A stretch of 64,000 nt of DNA, taken from positions 46,203,657 to 46,267,656 of the forward strand of contig OX243812.1 in assembly GCA_945859605.1 (NCBI GenBank), read 5' to 3'. Shown here in pieces: positions 46,193 through 57,556 of the stretch. Under the pieces are notes generated by a model. The model made no database searches, was not told the origin of the DNA, and saw nothing but the letters and a program-made list of their open reading frames with translations. Source of the stretch: Lumbricus rubellus. Taxonomy: Eukaryota; Annelida; Clitellata; Crassiclitellata; Lumbricidae. The translations under genes were made by a program, and so were the position numbers. The first letter of the stretch is position 1; every line of letters begins with the position of its first letter.

Positions 46193-48220
46193 TGGGGGAT
46201 GAATTAATCTATTCCCGGATAGAATAGACCGAGTATAGAGTATCCGGGAAGGAATAAACCATTCTATATCCCAGTGTATGATTATTGGAAAAGCGAATAT
46301 TTGATAAATTTATGTTGCAATCAAAATTTAAAGAGACTCTAATTATTTTAAGTGTCCTAAGCAATATTCAAAGCAATGCATTTCAAATTTAGTTAGCGAC
46401 TCTAGAGTCTAAAATTAATGTTCTTAAGTTTTCTAAATGTTCTTAGTAAGATAAGAATATTATTTAATAGAATAGTGTGTGTATATATATACGCAAAGCA
46501 AAAATTAGTTAGTAGGAATAAACACACCTATTAGTGGCAATGTTCAAAAACATCGTGTATACGGCCGTACGCTATACGGACGTTAACTTGTAAAACTAAA
46601 CACACGCAAAAGTGATTTTTTCAGCTTCTCAACTGGGATATACGGTTATTATGAGAATACTCTATTTCGAAACACCAGTATTTCTATGTTATGTTATTGC
46701 ATTTTTAGAAAGTTTTTGCAAAGTCATCTAAAAATGTGAATTTAAGGAAGCGCGGAAAAGTAGACTGTAATGCTAAGCCTCGAACATGTGATCGTCGTTA
46801 ATAATGATTATTATCCAATGCTTCATCCCATTTCATCCCATTTCATGCCTAAGACTAAGATTTCAGCTTTATTGCAACTTCTCAGTCAGATAGGAAGTCG
46901 ATTGTTACAACTGAGACCATTTCTAGTAACACCTACAGAATGTAAATCAACTAAGAAAGTGATTGCAATACACTTTACCTTTGTTCGTTCATTCATTCAC
47001 TCGTTGCGGAAAGTTATATAGCGCCTCTTAAATGAAGCCGTGTGGATTTAGATCACACCTCTTTGCATGTGATCATCCTAAGTGTTTCCAAACTACCCTG
47101 GTACCAATAAAACAATTATTCCGGAACTTATAATATGATTATTACAAGTCCGACTACACATGTAATTCAAGTCAAATTCAATCAGAAACAGACTATAGCC
47201 CAGCACAACTTAATCTCGATAGGTTCTGGAAGGACATCTAACCGTATAGGCATGTATAACAGGCTATACATAGACTATATAATATATATATATAGGCTAT
47301 ATGTGTATATGTAGGCCTATGTGTATATAATTATATACAAAAACATCGCAACGAAGACATAACGCTGGAATGTAAAAAAGGTTACGCAGTGTACATATAA
47401 TTATATGAGACTATAATCATAGGGCCTAAAATATGCCTCTATAATCATACTTGAAGTAGATCGATTTCATCTTCGATGGCGCGTAGGTCTACTCCAGAAA
47501 ATCTGAGCATCGTATCTGTAATCAACTCTTGGTAGGACTCGATGTTGTGCCTGTCTTTTTCTATCCAATCAGTGTTCTCTATTTGGTGAAGCCTTTGATT
47601 TGACGTCATTTTCGTTGGTGAATTTATGGGGCACTTAAAACTCAATAGTTATTATCCGTATATAATCAGAATAGATCGCAAAATTTATTTTTTAAAAATC
47701 ATTCGTTTCACATTTTATTCATGTTATGATTCTTAAAGGAACGGACCTAATCAATTAGGCCCTATATACTTCTTTTTGATCAAATCAAACGACGTTGCAG
47801 ACTCCAACAGCCAAAGCAAGAAGAGACTACAGGTGGTAGTCGGCTTTCGAAGTGATTAGAAAGCAATTTGGAAACTGTTGTCAGCGCTTTCTTCTTTTTA
47901 TGTCTGTGCTTTCTTCAGTAAAAAATCTCGAAACATTGCATTGAATTAATCAAAGTCGATTAGACTACTCTGCATCAGACGTTCTCTTGTTTTTCTAATT
48001 TTTTGTTGGTTGGCGTTTTAATTATAGTCCCAATGATGATGCTCCTTTCAAGTTTCAACCGTAAACTACATGTATACCCACCAAAGAGCCTGTAGAGTGT
48101 AGACCATCTCATTTACTCTATAAAGAACTGTTCTTTAGTTTGATTTTTCATTCCTTTTCTTTAAAGTTGACTTTCTGTTCGTTGTTTTACAACCGTGTCA
48201 TCCAAGTCAAATGATATCAG
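46193..48220. other. No recognisable gene
   Basis: AT-rich sequence; contains the second copy of the 43855-44015 repeat at 47795-47945 and the last TAGGCCTA octamer (47312). Confidence 0.45.
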
Positions 48221-48261
48221 GCAGTGGTGGCGCTATAGCTGTAGAGTCTACAATAATAATT

Positions 48262-48528
48262 TCAGCAGCAGATCGTGTCAGCGTCATGTGAGTCATTCAG
48301 CAGATCGTGTCAGTGTCATGTGAGTCATTCAGCAAATCGTGTCAGTGTCATGTGAGTCATTCAGCAAATCGTGTCAGTGTCATGAGAGTCATTCAGCAGA
48401 TCCTTTCAGTGTCATGTGAGTCATTCAGCAAATCGTGTCAGTGTCATGTGAGTCATTCAGCAAATCGTGTCAGTGTCATGTGAGTCATTCAGCAAATCGT
48501 GTCAGTGTCATGTGAGTCATTCAGCAAG
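48262..48528 (+). repeat. 32-bp minisatellite, 8 copies
   Basis: GTCATGTGAGTCATTCAGCA plus GATCGTGTCAGT, spaced exactly 32 bp (48283, 48315 and onward). The unit appears to derive from the left part of the dispersed repeat also present at 15610. Confidence 0.9.
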
Positions 48529-48645
48529 CCAAAGAAATTAAATGCAAATAAAATGAAAAAATTTTTAAACACATTTTGGCAGGTCACAAGAAAGGTCAAG
48601 AGTAAAACAGACCTGCAGCGACCTATGATGTTAGCGTCGCCACTG
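48525..48645 (+). repeat. Dispersed repeat, copy 2
   Basis: Matches 15640-15765 (CAAAGAAATTAAATGCAAA, then GGTCAAGAGTAAAACAG, ending CGCCACTG). See the copy at 15590. Confidence 0.6.
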
Positions 48646-48649
48646 TAAT

Positions 48650-49198
48650 ATCGTAGGTGAACTGAGACAGAAAAGAAGACCAGTGAGACATATTGGACAT
48701 CACACGCATGCGCGCGATGTTGAAATCTCCGAAGAAGAAGATAAATGTTTAATGACATGGATGACGTCTGAAATTCCTAGACGATCCGACTGACACTGGG
48801 AATTCAGCAAGGTCGAATGGTAATGAAGATTCAGTTTCTTTGTAGAAATTCCCACCTTCGATTGTAAAGGCTGCATTGTTATAGAAAAGGGAATCGAGCA
48901 TTTGAGACGACGTGGCGAGACTTTCACAATAGATGAACTCTGCATTGAACGCAATGAATCTTTGTTTTAGCGTGTCTGTCTGTTTGTACCTGATGCACAT
49001 CATGTGCTGCTGCAGAGATGCTTTCACAGTAATGTCTGACGACGACGCCCTTCTGTATCGAGACGAGACAGACTCATAGATTACGTCAGCGCATGCACAA
49101 AGTAAAGGTCGCGATGGTCAGGTTTAGTCGTGTGCCAACGAATGCGATGGCTTTTATAGTGCAGGATTATGTCGGACAATGGTCATCTCGTACAGTCG
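48650..49198. other. No recognisable gene
   Basis: Unique mixed-composition sequence; ORFs below 95 codons with no resemblance to known proteins. Confidence 0.45.
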
Positions 49199-49206
49199 TT
49201 GTAAGA

Positions 49207-49546
49207 CAGGGGTGTCAAAGAGCTGGCCCGCGGGCCATTTTTGGCCCGCCGACGATTTGTTTCTGGCCCGCGGAGCCTTCCCTAAAGAATACAAAATTAT
49301 TTAAAATGTTACCAAAATTCAATAAGAAGCGAAAAGTGGACATTGAATCAAGATCTTTTCGCAATATTTTGACTTTTCTGGGAATTGGCTGACCAAGCCC
49401 GGAGCTCCCTCTCAGATCACTACCCAATTTTGCTCAGGAACTTCGACACCCTGGCCCGCCACTTCTTAGAAGATGTTCACACTGGCCCGCCACTAGTTAG
49501 AAGATGTTCACACTGGCCCGCAGCTAAAAAAGGTTTGACACCCCTG
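49207..49546. mobile_element. hAT-type MITE, TIR CAGGGGTGTCAAA
   Basis: Ends CAGGGGTGTCAAA and TTTGACACCCCTG, flanked by the exact 8-bp repeat TTGTAAGA (49199-49206, 49547-49554). 340 bp, GGCCCGC-rich inside, including near-duplicate CACTGGCCCGCCACT blocks at the right end. The CAGGGGTGTCAAA start is widespread among animal hAT elements. Confidence 0.95.
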
Positions 49547-49689
49547 TTGTAAGATAATGGTCTGAACAATATTATGTGGAAAGCAAACCGATGCACAGTT
49601 TATGTCAGACCCCCCGCGCATGCGTCGGCCTCATGTTTTATGTGTTAGCATCTGGACCAGGGTTTACCAAGGTGCGCGCACACATGTGT

Positions 49690-49935
49690 GCGAGAGAGTG
49701 AGAGAGAGAGAGAGAGAGACAGACAAACAGACAGACAAACAAAGACAAACACAGACAGATATAGAGAGACAGAGATGCAGAGACAGACAGAGAAGGATAG
49801 AGTGAGAAGCAGAGAGAAATAAAGAGACAGAGAGAGACAGAGACAGAGAGACAGAGGCAGAGAGAGACAGAGAGAGATACTCAGAGGGAGCAAGAGAGAG
49901 GGAGATCGAGAGACAGACAGAGAGCAAGTGAGAAA
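49690..49935. repeat. GA/GACA purine-rich simple sequence
   Basis: ~245 bp of GAGA, GACA and CAGA words. Confidence 0.9.
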
Positions 49936-50042
49936 GAAATGCGCAAGGGTTTAATTTGTTGTTTCAGTTCGATATTTCTTCGGACACCAACTGCGCACGC
50001 AAACGTCGCAAAACTGAGCACGAAAGAATGTCTGCGAAAGAC

Positions 50043-51095
50043 ATTTGGAAGACAATGGGAAGACAATGGGAAGACAATGGGAAGACAATGGGAAGACAAT
50101 GGGAAGACAATGGGAAGACAATGGGAAGACAATGGGAAGACAATGGGAAGACATTGGGAAGACATTGGGAAGACATTGGGAAGACATTTGGAAGACAATG
50201 GGAAGACAATGGAAAGACAATGGGAAGACATTGGGAAGACATTGGGAAGACAATGGGAAGACAATGGGAAGACAATGGGAAGACATTGGGAAGACAATGG
50301 GAAGACAATGCGAAGACAATGGGAAGACAATGGGAAGACAATGGGAAGACAATGGGAAGACAATGGGAAGACAATGGGAAGACAATGGGAAGACAATGGG
50401 AAGACAATGGGAAGACAATGGGAAGACAATGGGAAGACAATGGGAAGACAATGGGAAGACATTGGGAAGACAATGGGAAGACAATGGGAAGACATTGGGA
50501 AGACAATGGGAAGACAATGGGAAGACAATGGGAAGACAATGGGAAGACAGTGGGAAGACAATGGGAAGACAATGGGAAGACAATGGGAAGACAATGGGAA
50601 GACAATGGGAAGACAATGGGAAGACAATGGGAAGACAATGGGAAGACAATGGGAAGACAATGGGAAGACATTGGGAAGACAATGGGAAGACAATGCGAAG
50701 ACAATGGGAAGACAATGGGAAGACAATGGGAAGACAATGGGAAGACAATGGGAAGACAATGGGAAGACAATGGGAAGACAATGGGAAGACAATGGGAAGA
50801 CAATGGGAAGACAATGGGAAGACAATGGGAAGACAATGGGAAGACAATGGGAAGACAATGGGAAGACAATGGGAAGACAATGGGAAGACATTGGGAAGAC
50901 AGTGGGAAGACAATGGGAAGACAATGGGAAGACATTGGGAAGACAATGGGAAGACAATGGGAAGACAATGGGAAGACAATGGGAAGACAATGGGAAGACA
51001 ATGGGAAGACAATGGGAAGACAATGGGAAGACATTGGGAAGACAATGGGAAGACAATGGGAAGACAGTGGGAAGACATTGGGAAGACAATGGCAG
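50043..51095. repeat. 11-bp minisatellite (GGGAAGACAAT), ~95 copies, open in all six frames
   Basis: Units are nearly uniform, with ACATTGGG, ACAGTGGG and AATGCG variants. Because 11 is not a multiple of 3, each strand reads GKTMGRQWEDN-type (+) or SSHCLPIVFPL-type (-) peptides in every frame, and no unit variant creates a stop. The six ORFs of 388-448 codons are a by-product. The variants cluster in blocks, showing expansion by local duplication. Confidence 0.95.
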
Positions 51096-51970
51096 ACGAC
51101 AGTTGTCGCTTTGTCTCCATTACCCGACATTCCATGCGTGCAGCAGCAACCATGCAGTCAGCTGCAGACGACAGACCTCGCTGCCGCCATATTTTCTCGT
51201 CGGCGCTTCTTCCAACGGACTTTGGTGGCGACGTGACCCCGCTCGACCCCGCTAAGTCCAGTGACATGCTGCTCATAAAATCCGGCGTTCCGACTTATTC
51301 CATTAGACTGCTGCGGTCAAGGCGCACAGTAGCCCTCCCCCTCGACCGCCACGCGATAAGTAAGCGCCTGATTAGTGAGCGGAATAAATAGGTCTCACAC
51401 AATCCAATATCAGATGCATGCTACGTTTTTGCTACAATTCGACTCTTACACAGCCACATGAGACAGCACAAGATGGCGCTTAACACCGCAAATTCAAAGG
51501 TCGCACCTACATGTATATCTTATCCTCCCATGTAGATTGCAGAAGCCTGTAATGAAATCAGGCGCTTGCATGGACGACTGTTTCGCTTAGACTTTGTACA
51601 ACACGAACAAAATGTTTTAGTGCAGAAATGCAATTCAATGTAGAAAGAAGAAACAGAACGAATAAATTCAAAGCAATAAGCATACATTGCATTAAAAACA
51701 TTGCCTGAGTACAATGCATTTTAAAAGCTTTTACTAGCAGATTATTCATACATTAAACGACGGGTCTGCACTAAAAGCGACTGGGGTACCAGTGTATATC
51801 TCATCATTAGAGCGTTAGACGGTCAGAGTGTTGGAGACTGCTGCAGTGTATACACAGTGCAGTGATATGTCGATGGGTGAATGTCTAAACAACGTAATAA
51901 TTATATTCTGGCTATAAATTGAAAAAATGTATATGATAATTATTTTATGTATTATATATATATATACATG
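51096..51970. other. GC-richer flank of the minisatellite, no supported gene
   Basis: At 51180 GCTGCCGCCATATTTTCTC contains a YY1-like CCGCCATNTT core, but no gene start is evident. Confidence 0.35.
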
Positions 51971-51978
51971 ATGCTAGA

Positions 51979-52145
51979 CATGGGCGGCGTTCATCAGGGT
52001 CTAGGGGGGGCTAAGCCCCTCCAAAAAGGCCCAGATTCAACTTTTTTTACCATGAAAACGGTATCCTTTTTCGGGGTTAGCCATCCCAATAAGGCCCAGA
52101 CTCGGGGTTAGCCCCTCCATGAACGGAAACCAAACTCCGCCCACG
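51979..52145. mobile_element. hAT-type MITE, TIR family CATGGGCGG
   Basis: Ends CATGGGCGGCGTT and the reverse complement of CGTGGGCGGAGTT, flanked by the exact 8-bp repeat ATGCTAGA (51971-51978, 52146-52153). 167 bp; contains GGGGTTAGCCCCTCC and AAGGCCCAGA in near-duplicate. Same terminal motif as 19407-19773. Confidence 0.85.
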
Positions 52146-52153
52146 ATGCTAGA

Positions 52154-53120
52154 GATGTTGCGCTGGCTCCCGGTTTAGCATATAAATGCATGTAGAATCT
52201 GAATAGCTCTTACTCATGAAGTTTGCTTTGATAAGCGATCTCTAAAGTTAAAAGATCGGTTATTAAAAAACACGGATTGTCATATAGAACCAGACTAAGG
52301 TGATGTCAGAATAGCTGTAAAGAATTAGTGAAAGCGTGACAGAATGAAAAGCATGATAGAAAACACACTGAACTATAGAGCGGTGAGCACATAATATACC
52401 CAGTCATGTAAGTTAAAATTACCATTGTAATCTTATTTACAGGCTGTATCCGAACGTGAATGATTTTCAGACGTATACCGTATCCATTACAAGATTCATA
52501 CAATCAAATTGCATTATTTGCATCATTACCTTTTTGCATGATTTCTTTTTTTCCCGCTGTACGCGACCTGGACGTGACCTTGGACCAAGAACTGACCTGC
52601 TCTGAGCATGTGAAGATTTTGTCGGACCTGTTTTTCCGTGCATAAATGTCAGATGACCATTACCCATAGGTTTAGGTGCACGCCATTTGCTTCCCGCGTG
52701 AGCTGCCATAACATGCACTTACATGTATATAGGCAAGAGAGATGATTAATGGCAAAGCTATCTTGCAGCTACAATCAACTGTAATTTTAAAAATTTATAG
52801 GCTCTGCTGATCCTCGATATATGATTAATTATATATACTGCGATATATGTACTCATATGCACACATTATATATAAATGATTATTATATATATAGAACAGA
52901 ATATTGTTAATTTTGTTCCATGTATACAAAGTGATGGGATGGGTCATAAAGAGTATTCCCTAAAAGTGTTTTGCCATTATCTCGGCCAAACGGAATAAAA
53001 CTTATAACACTCGAGAACATCCACTGTGTCCAAAAAAATACAGCGCCAAAACCGGTTTTAGACTTAATCTCAAATAATAATATTGTTATGTATAGCCTAT
53101 GCAGCAAACTTGATATTACC
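52154..53120. other. No recognisable gene; possible mariner-like end
   Basis: CACTGTGTCCAAAAAAATAC near 53022 resembles a mariner terminus, but its partner, if any, would lie in the microsatellite that follows. Confidence 0.35.
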
Positions 53121-53126
53121 AGGGTA

Positions 53127-53127
53127 C

Positions 53128-53187
<60 letters not shown>

Positions 53188-53327
53188 GTAATATTTTTTT
53201 ACTACTACTACTACTACTACTACTACTATTACTACCACCACCACCACCACCACCACCACCACCACCACCACCACCACCACCACCACCACCACCACCACCA
53301 CCACCACAACCAACCACCACCACCACA

Positions 53328-53389
<62 letters not shown>

Positions 53390-53420
53390 GACTATTACCA
53401 ATACCACTACCACTACCACT
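53127..53420. repeat. Compound trinucleotide microsatellite (ATT)n-(ACT)n-(ACC)n-(ACT)n
   Basis: Four successive blocks of different triplets, related by single-base changes. Poly-Val, poly-Gly, poly-Tyr and poly-Leu ORFs are artefacts. Confidence 0.95.
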
Positions 53421-53459
53421 AAGCCGTTTCTTTATCGACGCATTTCATAATTCAAATAT

Positions 53460-54464
53460 TTTCCCTCTTTGTCACACCCCTGAAATGACATGTGGTAGAC
53501 TTAGCTCGGGTGCTGCATGAACCTCAGTTTGGAAACCCCAAACTAGATCAAATAGACTAAAATGAGATTAGCAGGACAAGTGCATAGACAGGCAAGTGAG
53601 GATAAACAGAGGACTTTTTCAGCTAACGAATTGTCGTCATCGTCCATACATCTCCCATCGAATACACCACCACGGAGCTTTATGTTTCGATCCATAGCAC
53701 ACAGTCAACCGTGGTTGTGACAGACTCGACCCTGGAGATCGCATGCATGATAAATAATTCTCACGACATCACACAGCAGTCAGTGCGGACTTATACACAT
53801 TGCAACTTTCAATGCATTGCAACATGTATCGAAAGATCATAGAATACGGTACATGTAATATAATTAATCGAAAACCATCTATTACCAATTCCGCAGTTTA
53901 TTTTTAAGACTTTACAGTGAATTATCATCCAGTGCATAATTTCTGTACAGATTTTCGCAGCATGCAGCTCCTGTCAGCCATGCACTGAAATTATATTTTG
54001 GCACAGAATTGTTAGGGTCATCAGATTCTCATGAGCCTGAATTAAATTGTCGTAGACTGAAATTTACGCCCGTTTTCACTTGTCAATAACATATTATAAT
54101 GACCTATTATATCCGCTTCGACTCTTCTAAAACCCACAATAATGCATTTACAATATTCGTTGTTATTGATTATTTCATCTGACTTTCCATTTTAATATCT
54201 GTTCAGAGTTTTATTCTACATCAGAGAGATCTGTTCTCGACCGTAAAAGATGGACTTGCAATTGTTGCAATGCAATGCACCGATTGGTTTATACGCAGTG
54301 AAGCGAATATTTAATCGCGCGTTCAAGGCATTGGCTGCAGCAGGCGAGACCCTCTCCTCTGCCCCCCCCCCGATAGTAAGAAGATGGACGACAACTGTCA
54401 TATAGATCTATATAGACAGAGATCGGCGGACATCGTTGGGTGCGCATGTGATCATATAATAATA
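53460..54464. other. 3' flank of the glycosyltransferase gene, otherwise empty
   Basis: AT-rich. Nothing recognisable apart from the candidate poly(A) signal listed separately. Confidence 0.45.
54210..54215 (-). terminator. Candidate poly(A) signal AATAAA
   Basis: On the minus strand, 250 bp past the glycosyltransferase stop. The hexamer is expected by chance in AT-rich DNA, so confidence is low. Confidence 0.3.
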
Positions 54465-55586
54465 TCAGAGGCCGATGTCGTTTGGAATGATCCGTGAGTT
54501 TTCGTAGTAGATGTGACGAAATATCTCTCCGACGGTGCTGTTCAGAGTTCGAATGCTGATCGGATTGTAGTCGACGTTGTGCTCGCGATACCACAGATGG
54601 ACGGCGTAGTTATCCGCCCAGTCCCACAGCTTCCCGTCGCCGTACAGCCAGTCCCTTTCGAACCAGTTCGGTCTGTTGATGGAGAACCACTCGACATGCA
54701 CGAGGTCCGGGTGATCTCTGGCCAGTCTCATCGGAACCACGACCGAGTGGTAGTTCCACTCACGATCATCGAAGCTCGAATACGTCGCCCTCCACTGAGC
54801 GATGAAGCTGGAATTGCGTCGTGCCAGTATGAATCCACTGCCGAGCATATCCGGTGTCTCAGCTCCAAGGGTGACGTCGTGGTGCAGCAGGGCGTCCAAT
54901 GAGCGGACGACGATGACATCGAGGTCGAGATAAAGGCCGCCGTATTCCGCAAGAAGCTCAAGACGAGCGACGTCCGACTGGTGTTCTGGCACGGTCACCG
55001 TGCGGTTGAGCACGGACGTCGGTCGTTCGTATGGCACGAGGAGAAGGTGGGCGACGGACTGACGCACGAACATCCACCACGGTCCAGACGGTTTCTCGTC
55101 GTGCCAGAAGTAGATCTTCGTTGGGCGGAAGAAGCGTTGAACAGCGAGAAGGCAAAGTGCTTGATGAAACCGGAAGTCGGTGTTGGCAGGATAAAACCAC
55201 GTGACGTGAACGACTCGGGGCACGGCCGCCGCAGCGGACGTCGTCGGCCGCGATCGACCCATCGCCCTGAGGGAAGTCATGGGGTCGGCGGCGACACCGC
55301 CTGGGCCTGCAGCAGCAGCAGCGGCGGCGGCGGCGATGTGTCGCAGTGCAGCCGGGTGATCGAGACCACCCCCTGGTCCGCCTGCTGCCACTGCTGCGAC
55401 GATCGCCCCATGCGGTTGACGGTGGTAGACGGACTGGATCGTCATGCCAATATTCCAGACGGTTATGGCGCACAGACACCATACAAACACGACTAGTAAC
55501 TGTCGGTGTATCGACCGCGGTCGAAAGCAGACCGCCCCCACCGCCCTAACTCCAGCCGCCGCCACGGCACCTTGTCTGGCGCCCAT
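54465..55586 (-). CDS. DXD-type glycosyltransferase (Gly_transf_sug family), Golgi type II membrane protein
   Basis: 373 residues. A short basic cytoplasmic N-terminus, one membrane anchor (~29-50), an Ala/Gly-rich low-complexity stem (~60-122, partly encoded by a GCN run), then a catalytic domain starting VPRVVHVTWFYP. The key motif is HQSDVARLELLAEYGGLYLD followed by LDV (~202-224), with the D-x-D (DLD) that binds the metal and nucleotide-sugar in this family. FSINRPNWFERDW and a C-terminal HLWYREHN follow. N-glycosylation sites: NRT 194, NSS 258, NST 349. An in-frame TGA lies two codons before the ATG, supporting the start. Family members (GT32 and alpha-1,4-GalT-like) transfer hexoses or GlcNAc to glycans or glycolipids; donor and acceptor cannot be named. 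Apparently intronless. Confidence 0.88.
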   Translation of the reverse strand: MGARQGAVAAAGVRAVGAVCFRPRSIHRQLLVVFVWCLCAITVWNIGMTIQSVYHRQPHGAIVAAVAAGGPGGGLDHPAALRHIAAAAAAAAAGPGGVAADPMTSLRAMGRSRPTTSAAAAVPRVVHVTWFYPANTDFRFHQALCLLAVQRFFRPTKIYFWHDEKPSGPWWMFVRQSVAHLLLVPYERPTSVLNRTVTVPEHQSDVARLELLAEYGGLYLDLDVIVVRSLDALLHHDVTLGAETPDMLGSGFILARRNSSFIAQWRATYSSFDDREWNYHSVVVPMRLARDHPDLVHVEWFSINRPNWFERDWLYGDGKLWDWADNYAVHLWYREHNVDYNPISIRTLNSTVGEIFRHIYYENSRIIPNDIGL

Positions 55587-55690
55587 CCCCCGTCAAAGTG
55601 CGATCAGCGAGTCACGTATAATGGCGTTTACAGTCGGGTAACACGATTCCGTGATGGTCCTTCTTTCTATTCAAATCGTCATTTTACATG

Positions 55691-55732
55691 CGCAACAAAC
55701 ATCGCAACAAACATCGCAACAAACATCGCAAC
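55691..55732. repeat. 12-bp tandem repeat (AACAAACATCGC), 3.5 copies
   Basis: Lies ~105-145 bp upstream of the glycosyltransferase ATG. Confidence 0.85.
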
Positions 55733-55913
55733 GACTACCGTGCGAATCATCTATGACGACGACGACGATGACACTGCTTCTAAGGTTGTCGTTACATATG
55801 CGTGTCCGTCGTTATTGCATTACACGCGGCACCGGAGTTCTGTCCCTGCCCGGTGCGATTGCGACGCTTCAGTTATACAGCGCGTGCCAATAATTGAGTT
55901 CGCTTCTAACGGT

Positions 55914-55956
55914 TCGTCATGACCGTCATGACGATGACCGTCATGACGATGACGTG
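55914..55956. promoter_or_regulatory. Cluster of TGACG (CRE half-site) palindromes
   Basis: CGTCATGACCGTCATGACGA followed by TGACCGTCATGACGATGACG: five TGACG/CGTCA half-sites in 43 bp, ~330-370 bp upstream of the glycosyltransferase start. Could be a CREB/ATF-type enhancer or just a small tandem repeat. Confidence 0.4.
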
Positions 55957-57425
55957 GAGAAATGCGAGACCAGCAGCTGTCCCTAGGAACGCGTAAATAA
56001 GACTTCGTCGGATTGGCGATCCTCCTCTGTCTGTCTGTCTGTCTGTCTGTCTATGTGTCTGTCTGTCTGTCTATGTGTCTCTCTCCACCTCTCCTCCTCC
56101 ATTCGCAGCTAACGATCCATCAACGATTTCCACTCACGAACGAAAGAACGAACGCTCCCTGTCTGCACTCTCCCTCTCTCCTTTCACCCCTTTCAACCCT
56201 TCCTTCACCCTCCTTCACCCCTCTCTCGTGTGTGTCACTCCGTCCTGCCTCACCCAAGACCTCATAAAAGGCCGAAACGGTTAGAAACCACCACCATGCA
56301 CCTCCTCCACCACCGTCGTCGCAGTAGTCATGCAATATTCACCGAATTCACGGATGTCAATCACGTGCATGTTGTGGTGGGCGACGTACGTGACTGCGTT
56401 AAGCTATGATCTGTTAATGTCTGCAGCATGCGAAGATTTTAAAGACATTATCGTCGTCGTCGTCGCCGTCGCTGCTGTGACTCGGCCGCACCGAACGACG
56501 AAAGTCGAATCGATTATATTAGACGGGATGCACAGCTCTCGTTCGGCACGAAGTCCAAATACGTGGCGTCGTCTGTCGACGGATGTCGAATTGTGCGCCG
56601 AAATTACTGGACGCCAACGGTTCGTAATCGAAGCAAATTGGAATACTGATTAAAATCGATACGAAGTCCTGATAAGCCAGCGGGTCGAAGATCGCCAAAG
56701 TCCGGTGGACAGGCTGAGGAGGACGAAGAGGATGAGGAGGAGTAGGAGGAGGCGGCGAAGGACGAGGACGAGTCCGAGGCCTATTCAGCTGACGTTATCT
56801 CTTCAATCTCCGGTTTCCAAGCAAAGCCAGCAGAACTGAAATAAAATTTTCGAAAGCTTAGAGTGCAGCTGACCATTGCACTATATGATGAAAATAGAAT
56901 GATTCGGCTGGAAAAGGATTTTGAAAACTGACATCCTGCAGGAACACACACAGAGGTATACAAAGGTAAATAGACATACTTAGACATACAAGCAAGCAGA
57001 TACTGAACAAACATCCAACACATGTTACTCTACCGTCCTTCTAATCCCATGAGATCTTGGTGTCTGCATGCCTGCATGCATGTGACAGACAGACGACAAA
57101 ATAAACAGAGAGACATGCATGCAGACAGACCAACAGACAGACACATAGATATGCCGACAGATAAAGTAGGCAGTCAGACAGGCATGGAAACAAAATAGAA
57201 AGACAGACAGACATCAATGCAGGTTGGCAGGCAGAGCCAGGCAACCATCAGCGACTGATATTCGTGTTGGCATAAATCAATCAATAATCGCAGTCGTGGA
57301 ATTGATGAGATTCTGTTGGAGTCGTGGATGAAGTCTTAATTTGAATTCCATTAACAAGTCAGCCAAATGATGAAATGCACGACAATAATAGGATTCTGAT
57401 TACAATGACAGAAACGACCATGGCT

Positions 57426-57556
57426 GCGCTGCTGCTGATGCTGATGATGCCGCTGGTGATGCTGCTGCTGATGCTGCTGCTGCTGCTGATGCTGCTGCTG
57501 ATGCTGCTGCTGATGCTAATGATGGTGGTGATGGTGGTCGGCGCCAAGCAGAGGAT
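57426..57556. repeat. CTG/GATG triplet repeat
   Basis: CTGCTGCTGATGCTGATGATG-type; interrupted, hairpin-capable CTG runs. Confidence 0.9.

Larger units (their letters stand above)
55590..57420. other. Upstream region of the glycosyltransferase, GC-richer, no firm gene
   Basis: Contains (GTCT)n at 56025-56090, CT-rich DNA at 56140-56260, and a 107-codon + ORF (56330-56653) with no recognised domain. (GACA)n-like sequence at 57080-57220. Confidence 0.4.

Noticed and set aside
48222..48645. Complete hAT element suggested by CAGTGGTGGCG and CGTCGCCACTG
   Set aside because: Ends do not match well and the flanking octamers differ; kept only as a dispersed repeat.
49881..51391. Six ORFs of 388-448 codons
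   Set aside because: The 11-bp array has no stop in any frame; overlapping frames on both strands cannot all be genes and no flanking domain supports one.
52907..53520. Poly-Val/Gly/Asn and poly-Leu/Pro/Thr ORFs
   Set aside because: Triplet microsatellite translation.
54513..55549. Plus-strand ORFs over the glycosyltransferase
   Set aside because: Shadows of the minus-strand gene.
56330..56653. 107-codon ATG ORF in the glycosyltransferase upstream region
   Set aside because: No recognised domain, includes a GTC-repeat-derived Val run, no splice or promoter support.
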